From NCBI GenBank assembly GCA_963744915.1, contig CAVUUY010000009.1:186001-250000 (forward strand): DNA of 64,000 nucleotides. The letters run 5' to 3'. Positions 1 to 10,409 of this stretch are shown here, one piece after another. How positions within the stretch are numbered: the first letter of the stretch is position 1; every line of letters begins with the position of its first letter. The stretch comes from DATAFF01 sp963744915 (lineage in GTDB: Bacteria; Pseudomonadota; Alphaproteobacteria; Rhizobiales; Aestuariivirgaceae). Position numbers and translations under genes: made by a program. The notes below the pieces were generated by a model. It had not been told where the DNA came from. It saw nothing but the letters and a program-made list of their open reading frames with translations, and searched no databases.

Positions 1-2
1 AC

Positions 3-869
3 GGCATCAGGCCGCTGCCCGTCACCGCGATCGCGCCGGGCATCTATGTCTTCCAGGGCCGGCATGAATTGATGAGCGAGGCCAATGGCGGTCAAATCGC
101 CAATATCGGCTTCATCGTCGGCAGGAGCGCCGTGGCGGTGATCGACACCGGCGGCAGCGTCGCCGAGGGCAGGGCGCTGCTGGCCAGCATCCGGCAGGTC
201 ACGCCGCTGCCGGTCGCCTATGTCGTCAACACCCACATGCACCCCGACCACATTTTCGGCAATGCGGCATTCCAGGGGGAAAGAGGGGTGCGCTTCGTCG
301 GCCACCACGCGCTCGCCGCGGCCCTTGCCCAGCGTCGCGACCAGTATCTGACCGCCAATGCCGGCCTGCTCGGCCCGAAGCTGATCGGCGCGGTCAAGAT
401 CATCCCGCCCGACCTCACCGTGGACGGGACGCTGGCGCTCGATCTCGGCGGCCGCACGATCACGGTCACCGCCTGGCCGGTCGCCCATACCGACAATGAC
501 GTCACGGTGCTCGACGGCGAGACCGGGACGCTGTTCGCCGGCGACCTGGTTTTCATGGGCCATCTGCCGGTGATCGATGGCCGCCTCACCGGCTGGCTCG
601 CCGTGATGGACCTGCTCGCCAAGTTGCCGGTCGAGCGCGTCGTGCCGGGTCACGGGCCGGCCGCGGTGCCTCTTGCCGCGGCGCTGGCCGATCAGCGGCG
701 CTATCTCGAGCGGCTGGCGAGCGATCTGCGCGCCATCATCAAGGAGGGCGGCGACCTCAGTGCCGCCGCGGCCTCGGCCGGCCAGGCGGAACGCGGCCGC
801 TGGAGCCTGTTCGAGGAGTACAATGCCAGGAATGCCACCGCCGGTTTTGCCGAGCTCGAATGGGAGTAA
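3..869 (+). CDS. Quinoprotein-relay zinc metallohydrolase (MBL fold), 5' end outside window
   Basis: This is a metallo-beta-lactamase-fold hydrolase of the kind found beside PQQ-dependent alcohol dehydrogenase genes. The zinc motif HMHPDH is clear (around base 235), and the downstream metal ligands lie in the segments AHTDND, FAGDLV and PGHGP. The reading frame stays open to the first full codon of the window and encodes an N-terminal stretch (VTAIAPGIYVFQGRHE) typical of the family, so the ATG at 69 is internal and the true start lies upstream. The SoxYZ-like carrier gene follows about 100 bp downstream, which supports a periplasmic quinoprotein electron-relay role. The exact substrate is unknown for this family. 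The fold is certain; the specific subfamily is inferred from the neighbour. Confidence 0.85.
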   Translation, partial: GIRPLPVTAIAPGIYVFQGRHELMSEANGGQIANIGFIVGRSAVAVIDTGGSVAEGRALLASIRQVTPLPVAYVVNTHMHPDHIFGNAAFQGERGVRFVGHHALAAALAQRRDQYLTANAGLLGPKLIGAVKIIPPDLTVDGTLALDLGGRTITVTAWPVAHTDNDVTVLDGETGTLFAGDLVFMGHLPVIDGRLTGWLAVMDLLAKLPVERVVPGHGPAAVPLAAALADQRRYLERLASDLRAIIKEGGDLSAAAASAGQAERGRWSLFEEYNARNATAGFAELEWE

Positions 870-968
870 GGGTGCCGGCGCGGCGCGACGTCATGGCAAT
901 CATGACGGAGCGGGAACGCCGTCCTATATTCGGCCCATGCGGAGGCCATGCCCCATTGGAGAGCATCC

Positions 969-1751
969 ATGACGCGACTTGCCGCCCTGGCACTCGGAAT
1001 CGGCCTGACGCTGCCGTCCGGCCTGGGGCTCGCCGACGATGATCCCTGGCCGGGGCTGCAAGGCGATGCCTTCGATTCCCGGCCGATGACTGCCGACAGC
1101 GGCCTTGTCGCTGTCGAGGCGCCGTATCGCGCCGAGGATGCCGCCATCGTCCCGATGACCATCACCCTCAAGCCGGCGGCAGCGCCGGTTCGCAAGGTCA
1201 CCGTGGTGATCGACCGCAATCCGGCGCCGGTCGCTGCGGTGTTTACCCTGGGGGAGAAGTCCGGTGTCAGCCGCATCGCGACCCGTTTCCGCGTCAATTC
1301 CTACACCAAGGTCCATGTCGTCGCCGAGACGGGCGAGGGCAAGCTCCATGTCGCGGAGCGGTTCGTCAAAGCCTCCGGCGGCTGCTCGGCGCCGGCCGGC
1401 AAGGACCCGGCGGAGGCCAAGGCCAGCATGGGCAGGATGAAGCTCCGCCAGTTCGCCATGCCCGATGGGCGCCGCGAGCTGCAGCTGATGCTGCGGCATC
1501 CCAATCATTCCGGCTTCCAGATGGACCAGATCACCCATTATTACACGCCAGCCATGTTCGTCCGGGAATTGACCATCCGCCAGGGCGACCGGCTCCTGCT
1601 GTCCGTCACGGGCGGCATTTCCTTGTCGGAGGATCCCAATATCCGCTTCGACTTCACCCCCAACGGAGCCGACCGGTTCACCGTCGAAGCGGTCGACACC
1701 GACGAGCACCATTTCAAGGGGGAGTTTCCCGTCGAAACCGCCAGCCAATAG
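969..1751 (+). CDS. Quinoprotein dehydrogenase-associated SoxYZ-like carrier
   Basis: The protein has about 260 residues with an N-terminal signal peptide (MTRLAALALGIGLTLPSG, cleaved near GLA-DDDP). A SoxY-like domain (roughly residues 25-140) is followed by a SoxZ-like immunoglobulin-type domain (roughly 155-260, with HPNHSGF and YTPAMFVRELTI). This fused SoxY-SoxZ architecture is known from clusters of PQQ alcohol dehydrogenases, where it is thought to act as a periplasmic carrier. A Cys lies in the GGCSAP segment between the domains. The ATG at 969 is preferred over the one at 948 because it begins the signal peptide. The gene stands between the metallohydrolase and a small exported protein. 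Confidence 0.85.
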   Translation: MTRLAALALGIGLTLPSGLGLADDDPWPGLQGDAFDSRPMTADSGLVAVEAPYRAEDAAIVPMTITLKPAAAPVRKVTVVIDRNPAPVAAVFTLGEKSGVSRIATRFRVNSYTKVHVVAETGEGKLHVAERFVKASGGCSAPAGKDPAEAKASMGRMKLRQFAMPDGRRELQLMLRHPNHSGFQMDQITHYYTPAMFVRELTIRQGDRLLLSVTGGISLSEDPNIRFDFTPNGADRFTVEAVDTDEHHFKGEFPVETASQ

Positions 1752-1758
1752 GGATTTC

Positions 1759-3083
<1,325 letters not shown>

Positions 3084-3089
3084 CTTGCA

Positions 3090-3869
3090 GTGGCCAGACG
3101 ACGCCGTATCGCCGCTGATGCCAGCCGCCCGCTCTGGACCGCGCTGTCGCTGGCGGTGCTGGTCCTCGGCTGGGCGGCGATCGCCGCGTTCCTCAAGTCT
3201 CGCTATCTGCCCTCGCCCGGCGAGGTCGGGCGCCTGTTCATGGTCGAGCTCATGGCGGGAGATCTGTTGCGCAATGTCGGGATAACCCTGGCCCGGGTTG
3301 CCGCCGCGGCGCTGATCGCCTTTCTGGTCGGCACGGCCATCGGCATCCTGCTCGGCCGTCATCGCGGCGCCGACCGTTTCTTCGACAGCTGGATCATTTT
3401 CTTTCTCAATGTCCCAGCGCTTATAACCATCGTTCTCTGTTATTTGTGGATCGGCCTCAACGAGGTAGCGGCGATCACCGCGGTCGCCCTCAACAAGATC
3501 CCCGTCGTTGCGGTGACGCTGCGGGAGGGCGCGCGTGCGCTCGACCCCCAATTTGACGAGATGGCGCGCGTGTTCCGCTTCGACCGGCTGAAGCAGCTGC
3601 GCCACGTCGTGCTGCCGCAGCTCGAGCCCTATCTTGCCGCCGCCGCCCGTTCCGGCCTGGCGCTGATCTGGAAGATCGTGCTGGTGGTCGAGCTGATCGG
3701 CCGCTCGTCCGGCGTCGGTTTCGCAATCGAGCTCAACTTCCAGAATTTCGAGATCGGCAAGATCTTCGTCTATGCTCTCGCCTTCATGGCGGTGATCCAG
3801 GCGATCGACCTGCTGGTGCTCCAGCCCTGGGAGCGCCGCGCCACAAGCTGGCGGCTGGAGGCGCGCTGA
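3090..3869 (+). CDS. ABC transporter permease (SsuC/TauC-like)
   Basis: The product is a 259-residue inner-membrane permease with about six hydrophobic segments, the first at residues 15-35. The EAA-type loop that contacts the ATPase is visible in the segment EMARVFRFDRLKQLRHVVLP (about residues 155-175). The start is GTG at 3090, six bases after the binding-protein stop. It ends in a TGATG overlap with the ATPase gene. Together the three genes form a complete NitT/TauT-type importer. Confidence 0.88.
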   Translation: MARRRRIAADASRPLWTALSLAVLVLGWAAIAAFLKSRYLPSPGEVGRLFMVELMAGDLLRNVGITLARVAAAALIAFLVGTAIGILLGRHRGADRFFDSWIIFFLNVPALITIVLCYLWIGLNEVAAITAVALNKIPVVAVTLREGARALDPQFDEMARVFRFDRLKQLRHVVLPQLEPYLAAAARSGLALIWKIVLVVELIGRSSGVGFAIELNFQNFEIGKIFVYALAFMAVIQAIDLLVLQPWERRATSWRLEAR

Positions 3870-4555
3870 TGCGGGTCAGCATCGCAGCCAAGAATTTTGC
3901 CGACCGCCAGGTGCTGCGGGCGGTCGATTTCGCGCTCGGCGATGGCGAGGTGCTGGCGGTGGTCGGGCGCTCCGGCGCCGGCAAGACGACGCTCCTGCGG
4001 CTGATCGGCGGCCTCGATCGCTCCTTCGAGGGCACCATCGATGTCGCCGGTCCGGTCGGGATGGTGTTCCAGGAGGCGCGGCTCCTGCCGTGGCGGCGCG
4101 CCATCGACAATGTGGCGCTTGCCTTGCCCGGCTCGCCGCGCCGGCCGGAGACGCGCGAGGAGGCTGCCGCGGCGCTGGCCCAGCTGGGGCTTGGCGCGGA
4201 GCTCGACACCTTTCCGCGCGCTCTGTCGGGCGGCATGGCACGCCGCGTGGCGCTGGCGCGGGCCCTGGTCATCCGGCCGCGGCTGATGCTCCTCGATGAG
4301 CCCTTCGCCTCGCTCGACGAGGCGACGGCCGACGGGCTCCGCCGGATCGTGGCGGATTTGTGGCGGCAGCATCGGATGAGCGTGGTTCTCGTCACCCATG
4401 ACATGAAGGAAGCGCTGACCCTCGCCGACCGCATCATCCGACTGGAAGGCCAGCCTGCGACAATCGCTGCCGATGTCACATTCGGCACACCCCCCGAGGG
4501 GCGAAATGCGCTATGGAGGAGCGAGACGCTCTCTCGGCTGGTGGGAACTTCCTGA
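3869..4555 (+). CDS. ABC transporter ATP-binding protein (SsuB/TauB-like)
   Basis: This 228-residue ATPase has Walker A (GRSGAGKTT), a Q-loop (VFQEARLLPW), the ABC signature (LSGGMARRVALARAL), Walker B (LMLLDEPFASLD) and the H-loop (VTHDMKEA). These features match the nitrate/sulfonate/taurine import ATPases. Its ATG overlaps the permease stop by one base. It is the last gene of the quinoprotein-linked operon; clpP follows after about 80 bp. Confidence 0.9.
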   Translation: MRVSIAAKNFADRQVLRAVDFALGDGEVLAVVGRSGAGKTTLLRLIGGLDRSFEGTIDVAGPVGMVFQEARLLPWRRAIDNVALALPGSPRRPETREEAAAALAQLGLGAELDTFPRALSGGMARRVALARALVIRPRLMLLDEPFASLDEATADGLRRIVADLWRQHRMSVVLVTHDMKEALTLADRIIRLEGQPATIAADVTFGTPPEGRNALWRSETLSRLVGTS

Positions 4556-4569
4556 AGCCTCTTTGCGTG

Positions 4570-4584
4570 GCGATCGGTGATCGC
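4570..4584. promoter_or_regulatory. Short inverted repeat upstream of clpP
   Basis: Bases 4570-4584 read GCGATC-GGT-GATCGC, a perfect 6-bp stem with a 3-base loop, between the ABC ATPase stop (4555) and the clpP start (4633). It could be a weak terminator or an operator. There is no T-run after it, so the function is open. Confidence 0.3.
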
Positions 4585-4632
4585 TTATCTAAGTCATAGA
4601 GTTTTGAAAAGCTGACGACGGCAGGACAGAAA

Positions 4633-5262
4633 ATGCGCGATCCAATCGACACCTACGCTTCCGTTCTCGTTCCCATGGTGGTGGAGCAGACGAATCGCGG
4701 CGAGCGCGCCTACGACATCTATTCGCGCCTCCTGAAGGAGCGGATCATCTTCGTCACCGGTCCGGTTGAGGACCATATGGCGACCCTGATCGTCGCCCAG
4801 CTGCTGTTTCTCGAGGCCGAAAACCCCAAGAAAGAGATCGCGATGTACATCAACTCGCCGGGCGGCGTGGTGACGTCGGGTCTCGCCGTCTACGATACCA
4901 TGCAGTTCATCCGGCCGGCGGTGTCGACGACGGTGATCGGCCAGGCCGCCTCGATGGGGTCGCTGCTGCTCTGCGCCGGCCAGCACGGGATGCGCTATGC
5001 CCTGTCGCATGCCCGGGTGATGGTGCACCAGCCTTCCGGCGGCTTCCAGGGCCAGGCCTCGGATATCGAGCGCCATGCCAAAGAGATCCTTGATCTTCGC
5101 CGCCGGCTCAACGAGATTTATGTCAAGCATACCAGGCAGCCGCTGTCGGCTATCGAGGATGCACTTGAGCGGGATACCTTCCTAACTGCCGAGGGGGCCA
5201 GGGAATTCGGTCTTGTGGACCAAGTTATCGAGAAACGACCGGAAATAGCTGGTGAAAAGTAA
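4633..5262 (+). CDS. clpP: ATP-dependent Clp protease proteolytic subunit
   Basis: ClpP is the tetradecameric serine peptidase that degrades substrates unfolded by ClpX or ClpA in the cytoplasm. The 209-residue protein shows the catalytic triad: Ser107 in GQAASMGS, His132 in VMVHQPSGG, and Asp181 in RDTF. The segment YINSPGG near residue 72 is also typical. Length matches the family. clpX follows after 217 bp, the usual partner order. No trigger factor gene precedes it in this window; an ABC transporter operon lies there instead. Confidence 0.98.
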   Translation: MRDPIDTYASVLVPMVVEQTNRGERAYDIYSRLLKERIIFVTGPVEDHMATLIVAQLLFLEAENPKKEIAMYINSPGGVVTSGLAVYDTMQFIRPAVSTTVIGQAASMGSLLLCAGQHGMRYALSHARVMVHQPSGGFQGQASDIERHAKEILDLRRRLNEIYVKHTRQPLSAIEDALERDTFLTAEGAREFGLVDQVIEKRPEIAGEK

Positions 5263-5479
5263 AAGATTGTGGGGTCAGGCGCGGTCCGTCGCGCTTTGGG
5301 ACATCTGTCAAGGGTTGATTAACCATCCGCTACCATGCTGAGATGATGGGGAGGCTTCTTCTGGCTGAGAGTCGCGGGGCGCGGAACTTGCTCGGTTGCC
5401 GGGCATGTGCGTCGGAACGGTCACCCATGGGTGACGGAAGCGTGACGAACTTTAGGGGGCGCGGCCCAAAGGAGGACCG

Positions 5480-6760
5480 ATGAGCAAGTCTAGCGGCAGT
5501 GATTCAAAGAACACGCTTTACTGCTCGTTCTGCGGAAAGAGCCAGCACGAAGTTCGCAAGCTTATCGCGGGTCCGACCGTATTTATCTGCGACGAGTGCG
5601 TCGAGTTGTGCATGGACATCATTCGCGAGGAGAACAAATCCTCGCTGGTGAAGTCGCGCGACGGGGTGCCGACGCCGGCGGAAATCTGCAAAGTGCTGGA
5701 CGATTACGTCATCGGGCAGAATCACGCCAAGCGTGTGCTGTCGGTGGCGGTCCACAACCATTACAAGCGGCTGAACCACGCCCAGAAGAACAATGACGTG
5801 GAGCTCGCCAAGTCGAACATCCTGCTGGTCGGGCCGACCGGCTGCGGCAAGACGCTGCTGGCGCAGACCCTGGCGCGGATCCTCGACGTTCCCTTCACCA
5901 TGGCCGATGCCACCACCCTCACCGAGGCCGGCTATGTCGGCGAGGATGTCGAGAACATCATCCTGAAGCTGCTGCAGGCCGCCGATTACAATGTCGACCG
6001 GGCCCAGCGCGGCATCGTCTATATCGACGAGGTCGACAAGATTTCCCGCAAATCGGACAATCCCTCGATCACCCGCGACGTCTCGGGCGAGGGCGTCCAG
6101 CAGGCGCTGCTCAAGATCATGGAGGGCACCGTCGCCTCGGTGCCGCCCCAGGGCGGGCGCAAGCACCCCCAGCAGGAGTTCCTGCAGGTCGACACCACCA
6201 ACATCCTGTTCATCTGCGGCGGCGCCTTCGCCGGTCTCGAGAAGATCATCTCGGCGCGCGGCAAGGGGTCGGGAATCGGCTTCGGCGCCGAGGTCAAGTC
6301 GCCCGAGGATCGGCGCACCGGCGAGGTGCTGCGCGCGCTCGAGCCGGAGGATCTCCTCAAATTCGGGCTCATTCCCGAATTTGTCGGCCGCCTCCCGGTG
6401 ATTGCCACGCTCGAGGACCTCGACGAGGAGGCGCTGGTCCAGATCCTGTCCGAGCCCAAGAATGCGCTCGTCAAGCAGTATCAGCGGCTGTTCGAGATGG
6501 AAGATGTCCGCCTGACCATCCCGGACGAGGCGCTGCGCTCGATTTCCAAGCGGGCGATCGACCGCAAGACGGGGGCCCGGGGCCTGCGCTCGATCATGGA
6601 GGCCATTCTGCTCGACACCATGTTCGACCTGCCCGGCATGACCGGGGTGGAGGAGGTGGTGATCTCGCGCGACGTGGTCGACGGCGATGCCAAGCCGCTT
6701 CTCATCTATGCCGACCGAGAGCCGACTTTGACCAAGGCGAAGGCCTCGCTCGGATCCTGA
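5480..6760 (+). CDS. clpX: ATP-dependent Clp protease ATP-binding subunit ClpX
   Basis: ClpX is the AAA+ unfoldase that delivers substrates to ClpP. The 426-residue protein starts with the zinc-binding domain (CSFCGKSQ, then CDEC), followed by Walker A (GPTGCGKT), the pore loop (TEAGYVGEDVE), Walker B (IVYIDEVDKI), the IGF loop that docks to ClpP (GIGFGAEV) and the sensor-2 region (KTGARGLRSI). An AAAGGAGG ribosome-binding site lies just before the ATG. The 217-bp gap after clpP leaves room for its own promoter. Confidence 0.98.
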   Translation: MSKSSGSDSKNTLYCSFCGKSQHEVRKLIAGPTVFICDECVELCMDIIREENKSSLVKSRDGVPTPAEICKVLDDYVIGQNHAKRVLSVAVHNHYKRLNHAQKNNDVELAKSNILLVGPTGCGKTLLAQTLARILDVPFTMADATTLTEAGYVGEDVENIILKLLQAADYNVDRAQRGIVYIDEVDKISRKSDNPSITRDVSGEGVQQALLKIMEGTVASVPPQGGRKHPQQEFLQVDTTNILFICGGAFAGLEKIISARGKGSGIGFGAEVKSPEDRRTGEVLRALEPEDLLKFGLIPEFVGRLPVIATLEDLDEEALVQILSEPKNALVKQYQRLFEMEDVRLTIPDEALRSISKRAIDRKTGARGLRSIMEAILLDTMFDLPGMTGVEEVVISRDVVDGDAKPLLIYADREPTLTKAKASLGS

Positions 6761-7096
6761 AGAATGGGGCGGGGTGGGGAGGCGGGCATTCGGACAACCG
6801 GGGACGCTGCCATGCCGTTGCGCTTCGGCAACGTCTGCCGGCTAGTTGGTCCGAGCACCGGGCCGGACTTGAATTCGGTATGGCCGCGGGCCATGTTAAT
6901 GCCCGTCGCGAACTCCTATCCCGCATGAAATCGAACCCGGTTTTACCGGTTTTTCGGACGAGCCAGACAGGCTTCGCGCCAGGCTCATGAGGGTCTGCCG
7001 CCGCCGTTCAGTTTACGCGCGTTTTGCCGGCCTGCCGGGAAGCGCGCGGTCCCGGGGCAGCTCCAGGCGAGGCCCAACGCCAGAAAGGGAACTGAG
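6761..7096. other. clpX-lon intergenic region (336 bp), non-coding
   Basis: No gene is supported here. A short perfect stem, CGTTGC/GCAACG, lies at 6816-6833 with a 6-base loop but no T-run, so it is at most a weak terminator. CTTGAA at 6868-6873 followed by CCATGTT about 18 bp later loosely resembles an alphaproteobacterial RpoH promoter, as might be expected before lon, but the -10 match is poor. Confidence 0.4.
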
Positions 7097-9526
7097 ATGA
7101 TCGAATCCACCTCCAGGCCTGCCTCGGTCGGCGGACAAGACATTTACCCGGTGCTGCCGCTGCGCGACATCGTCGTATTCCCGCATATGATCGTGCCGTT
7201 GTTCGTCGGCCGCGAGAAGTCCATTCGCGCGCTGGAGGAGGTGATGCGCGAGGATCGACGGATTCTCCTCGTGGCGCAGCGCAACCCGACCGATGACGAC
7301 CCGGCCGCCGACCAGCTCTACGGCGTCGGCACGCTTGCGACCATTCTGCAGCTGCTGAAGCTGCCCGACGGCACCGTCAAGGTGCTGGTCGAGGGCGCCG
7401 AGCGCGCCAGGCTGGATGGCTTCACGCCGCGCGAGGAATTCTTCGAAGCCCGGGCCGAGGTCATGCCCGACGTCGTCACCAACCCCGACGAGGTCGAGGC
7501 CCTGGTGCGGACGGTGGTGACCCAGTTCGAGAGCTATGTGAAGCTCAACAAGAAGGTTCCCCAGGAGGCGGTCGCCTCGATCGGCCAGATCACCGACTAT
7601 GCCAAGCTTGCCGACACGGTGGCGGCGCATATCGCGGTCAAGATTCCGGACAAGCAGCAGATTCTCGAGATGCCGTCGGTGTCCGACCGGCTGGAGAAGG
7701 TCTTTGCCTTCATGGAAGGCGAGATTTCGGTGCTGCAAGTCGAGAAGCGCATCCGCTCCCGCGTCAAGCGGCAGATGGAGAAGACCCAGCGCGAATACTA
7801 CCTCAACGAGCAGATGAAGGCGATCCAGAAGGAGCTCGGCGACGGCGACGAGCGCGACGAGATCGGCGAGCTGGAGACCCGGATTGCCAAGGCGAAGCTG
7901 TCCAAGGAGGCGCGCGAGCGGGCCATGGCGGAGGTCAAGAAGCTCCGCCAGATGAGCCCGATGTCGGCCGAGGCCACGGTCGTCCGCAACTATCTCGACT
8001 GGCTGCTGGGTATCCCCTGGGGCCGGCGCAGCAAGATCAAGCGCGACCTGACTTTCGCCGAAACCGTGCTCAACAACGACCATTACGGGCTGGAGAAGGT
8101 CAAGGAACGGATCGTCGAGTATCTGGCCGTCCAGAGCCGGACCAACAAGCTGCGCGGGCCGATTCTGTGCCTGGTCGGCCCGCCCGGCGTCGGCAAGACG
8201 TCGCTCGGCAAGTCGATCGCCAAGGCGACCGGGCGGGAGTTCGTGCGGATGTCGCTCGGCGGGGTGCGCGACGAGGCCGAAATTCGCGGCCACCGCCGCA
8301 CCTATATCGGCTCGATGCCCGGCAAGGTCATCCAGTCGATGCGCAAGGCCAAGAAATCGAACCCGCTCTTCCTTTTGGACGAAATCGACAAGATGGGGAT
8401 GGATTTCCGCGGCGACCCCTCGTCGGCGCTGCTGGAAGTGCTGGATCCCGAGCAGAATTCGACCTTCATGGATCATTATCTCGAGGTCGAGTACGACCTG
8501 TCGGACGTGATGTTCGTGACCACCGCGAACACGCTCAACATCCCGCCGGCGCTGCTCGACCGGATGGAGATCATCCGCATCGCCGGCTATACCGAGGACG
8601 AGAAGCTCGAGATCGCCAAGACCCATCTCATTCCCAAGGCGATCGAGCACCATGGTCTCGACAACAAGGAGATCGAGATCGCCGAGGATGCGGTGCTCGA
8701 GCTGATCCGCCTCTATACCCGCGAGGCCGGGGTGCGCAATCTCGAGCGTGAATTGAACTCGCTCTGCCGCAAGGCGGTGAAGAAGCTGATGCTGTCGCAG
8801 GGGCGCAAGAAGAAGGTCAAGATCACCGCCGAGAAAGTTCCGGACTACCTGGGCGTTGCCAGGTTCCGCTATGGCATGGCCGAGCTCGAGGACCGCATCG
8901 GCGTGGTGACGGGCCTGGCCTGGACCGAGGTCGGGGGCGAGCTCCTGACGGTCGAGGCGTTGATGATGCCGGGCAAGGGCAAGATCACCGTGACCGGCAA
9001 TCTGCGCGACGTCATGAAGGAGTCGATATCGGCGGCGGCCTCCTATGTCCGTTCGCGGGCCATCGATTTCGGCATCAAGCCGCCGAATTTCGAGAAGCGC
9101 GATATCCACGTCCACGTGCCGGAAGGGGCGACCCCCAAGGACGGTCCGTCGGCCGGCATCGCCATGGTGACGGCCATCGTCTCGGTGATGACCGGGATTC
9201 AGGTCCGCAAGGATGTCGCGATGACCGGCGAGATCACGCTGCGCGGCAGGGTGCTGCCGATCGGCGGCCTCAAGGAGAAACTCCTGGCAGCGCTCCGCGG
9301 CGGCATCAAGAAGGTGCTGATTCCCGAGGAGAATGCCAAGGACCTGGCCGAGATCCCGGACAATGTGAAAAGCGGTCTCGAGATCGTTCCGGTAGCGCGG
9401 ATGGACGAGGCGCTGACCCACGTGCTGCTGCGCATGCCGGAGCCGATTCAGTGGGACGAGGAGGCTGAGGAGGCCGCCAGGGCCGCGACGGCAAAACCCG
9501 AGGCCGAGCAGATCACAGCTCATTAA
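7097..9526 (+). CDS. lon: ATP-dependent Lon protease
   Basis: Lon is the homohexameric AAA+ serine protease that removes misfolded and regulatory proteins. The 809-residue protein has the N-terminal LON substrate-binding domain (about 15-210), a coiled-coil region, Walker A (GPPGVGKTS, near residue 360), Walker B (LFLLDEIDKM) and the C-terminal protease domain. The Ser-Lys dyad is Ser685 in KDGPSAGIAM and Lys728 in GGLKEKLL. Length matches LonA. A terminator-like hairpin follows and then an HU gene, a common order in this group. Confidence 0.98.
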   Translation: MIESTSRPASVGGQDIYPVLPLRDIVVFPHMIVPLFVGREKSIRALEEVMREDRRILLVAQRNPTDDDPAADQLYGVGTLATILQLLKLPDGTVKVLVEGAERARLDGFTPREEFFEARAEVMPDVVTNPDEVEALVRTVVTQFESYVKLNKKVPQEAVASIGQITDYAKLADTVAAHIAVKIPDKQQILEMPSVSDRLEKVFAFMEGEISVLQVEKRIRSRVKRQMEKTQREYYLNEQMKAIQKELGDGDERDEIGELETRIAKAKLSKEARERAMAEVKKLRQMSPMSAEATVVRNYLDWLLGIPWGRRSKIKRDLTFAETVLNNDHYGLEKVKERIVEYLAVQSRTNKLRGPILCLVGPPGVGKTSLGKSIAKATGREFVRMSLGGVRDEAEIRGHRRTYIGSMPGKVIQSMRKAKKSNPLFLLDEIDKMGMDFRGDPSSALLEVLDPEQNSTFMDHYLEVEYDLSDVMFVTTANTLNIPPALLDRMEIIRIAGYTEDEKLEIAKTHLIPKAIEHHGLDNKEIEIAEDAVLELIRLYTREAGVRNLERELNSLCRKAVKKLMLSQGRKKKVKITAEKVPDYLGVARFRYGMAELEDRIGVVTGLAWTEVGGELLTVEALMMPGKGKITVTGNLRDVMKESISAAASYVRSRAIDFGIKPPNFEKRDIHVHVPEGATPKDGPSAGIAMVTAIVSVMTGIQVRKDVAMTGEITLRGRVLPIGGLKEKLLAALRGGIKKVLIPEENAKDLAEIPDNVKSGLEIVPVARMDEALTHVLLRMPEPIQWDEEAEEAARAATAKPEAEQITAH

Positions 9527-9570
9527 AGACAAGATTTTTCAGTACCTTGGCGTGAAATCTTCACGTCGTT

Positions 9571-9605
9571 GGCGGGAATTCGGCGGTGCCGGGTCCCCGC
9601 CTTTT
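9571..9605 (+). terminator. Terminator-like hairpin downstream of lon
   Basis: GGCGGG at 9571-9576 can pair with CCCGCC at 9596-9601, immediately followed by TTTTT. An alternative inner pairing (GGCGG with CCGCC) uses the same T-run. The position 45 bp after the lon stop fits a Rho-independent terminator. The loop is long, so the exact fold is uncertain. Confidence 0.55.
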
Positions 9606-9754
9606 TGTTGACGGAGCGGAACAAGCGGTTGAAATCTCAAGAATTTGCGTCCAGTTTCGGCGCGGGGGCTGGTTTCCCGCAGAAATCGGGGACTTTCAGC
9701 CAGGACGAGGTGGCGCGTCACCAATTTCGAAGGTAACCGAAAGGATCCTAACCC

Positions 9755-10030
9755 ATGAACAAGAATGAGCTGATCGCGCGTGTGGCGGAGGATGCAAAAC
9801 TGTCGAAGGGCGAGGCTGGCGAAGCCGTCGAGGCGACGCTCGAGAACATCGTCAAGGCGCTGCGGCAGGGCGACGACGTGCGGCTCGTGGGTTTCGGCAC
9901 CTTCACGGTGACCGAACGCAAGGCCTCGGAGGGCCGCGATCCCCGAACCGGCGCCACCATCAAGATTGCCGCATCGAAGAATCCCAAGTTCAAGGCCGGC
10001 AAGGTCCTCAAGGAAGCAGTCAACACCTGA
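9755..10030 (+). CDS. hup: DNA-binding protein HU
   Basis: HU is a small nucleoid protein that bends and compacts DNA. The 91-residue product shows the full family pattern: N-terminal helices (MNKNELIARVAEDAKLSKGE), the GFGTFTV strand, the DNA-binding arm (RDPRTGATIKIAASK, with the RxPxTG motif) and the C-terminal FKAGKVLKEAV helix. The ATG is preceded by AAAGGATCC. It follows lon after 228 bp with a probable terminator in between, so it likely has its own promoter. Confidence 0.97.
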   Translation: MNKNELIARVAEDAKLSKGEAGEAVEATLENIVKALRQGDDVRLVGFGTFTVTERKASEGRDPRTGATIKIAASKNPKFKAGKVLKEAVNT

Positions 10031-10051
10031 TAGAACGGACGGCGGAACCCG

Positions 10052-10127
<76 letters not shown>

Positions 10128-10254
10128 AGCCTCATTGGACTTACGGGCGGTGGAGAAGGCGAAACCGGCACGCAGCTTTTCTTGACAGCCCCGGCCCCCT
10201 GCCTTATGCCACCGCGACCGTTGCCGCGATGGGTGAATGCGGCGCTTTTCGCTT

Positions 10255-10331
10255 GCGGGTGTAGCTCAGTCGGTTAGAGCGCCGGCCTGTCACGCCGGAG
10301 GTCGCGGGTTCGAGTCCCGTCACTCGCGCCA
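10255..10331 (+). tRNA. tRNA-Asp (anticodon GTC)
   Basis: The acceptor stem GCGGGTG pairs with CACTCGC (one G-T pair). The D-arm GCTCAGTCGGTTAGAGC, anticodon stem-loop CCGGC-CTGTCAC-GCCGG with anticodon GTC, and T-arm GCGGG-TTCGAGT-CCCGT are intact. CCA is encoded at 10329-10331, giving 77 nt. It lies about 130 bp after tRNA-Val. Confidence 0.97.
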
Positions 10332-10409
10332 TGTCTTGGCGGTCGCGATGGTCGCGATGGCGCGCCTGCGCTGATGAGGATCGGCCCGCAAAGCCCCCCG
10401 CAAAACCCC

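Noticed and set aside
6868..6900. RpoH-type promoter before lon
   Set aside because: CTTGAA is present, but the -10 part (CCATGTT) matches the alphaproteobacterial heat-shock consensus poorly. It was kept only as a remark.
7013..9532. An 839-codon open frame antisense to lon
   Set aside because: It lies exactly opposite a clear lon gene, has His/Leu/Arg/Gly-rich low-complexity content and no family motif. Long antisense frames are expected at this GC content.
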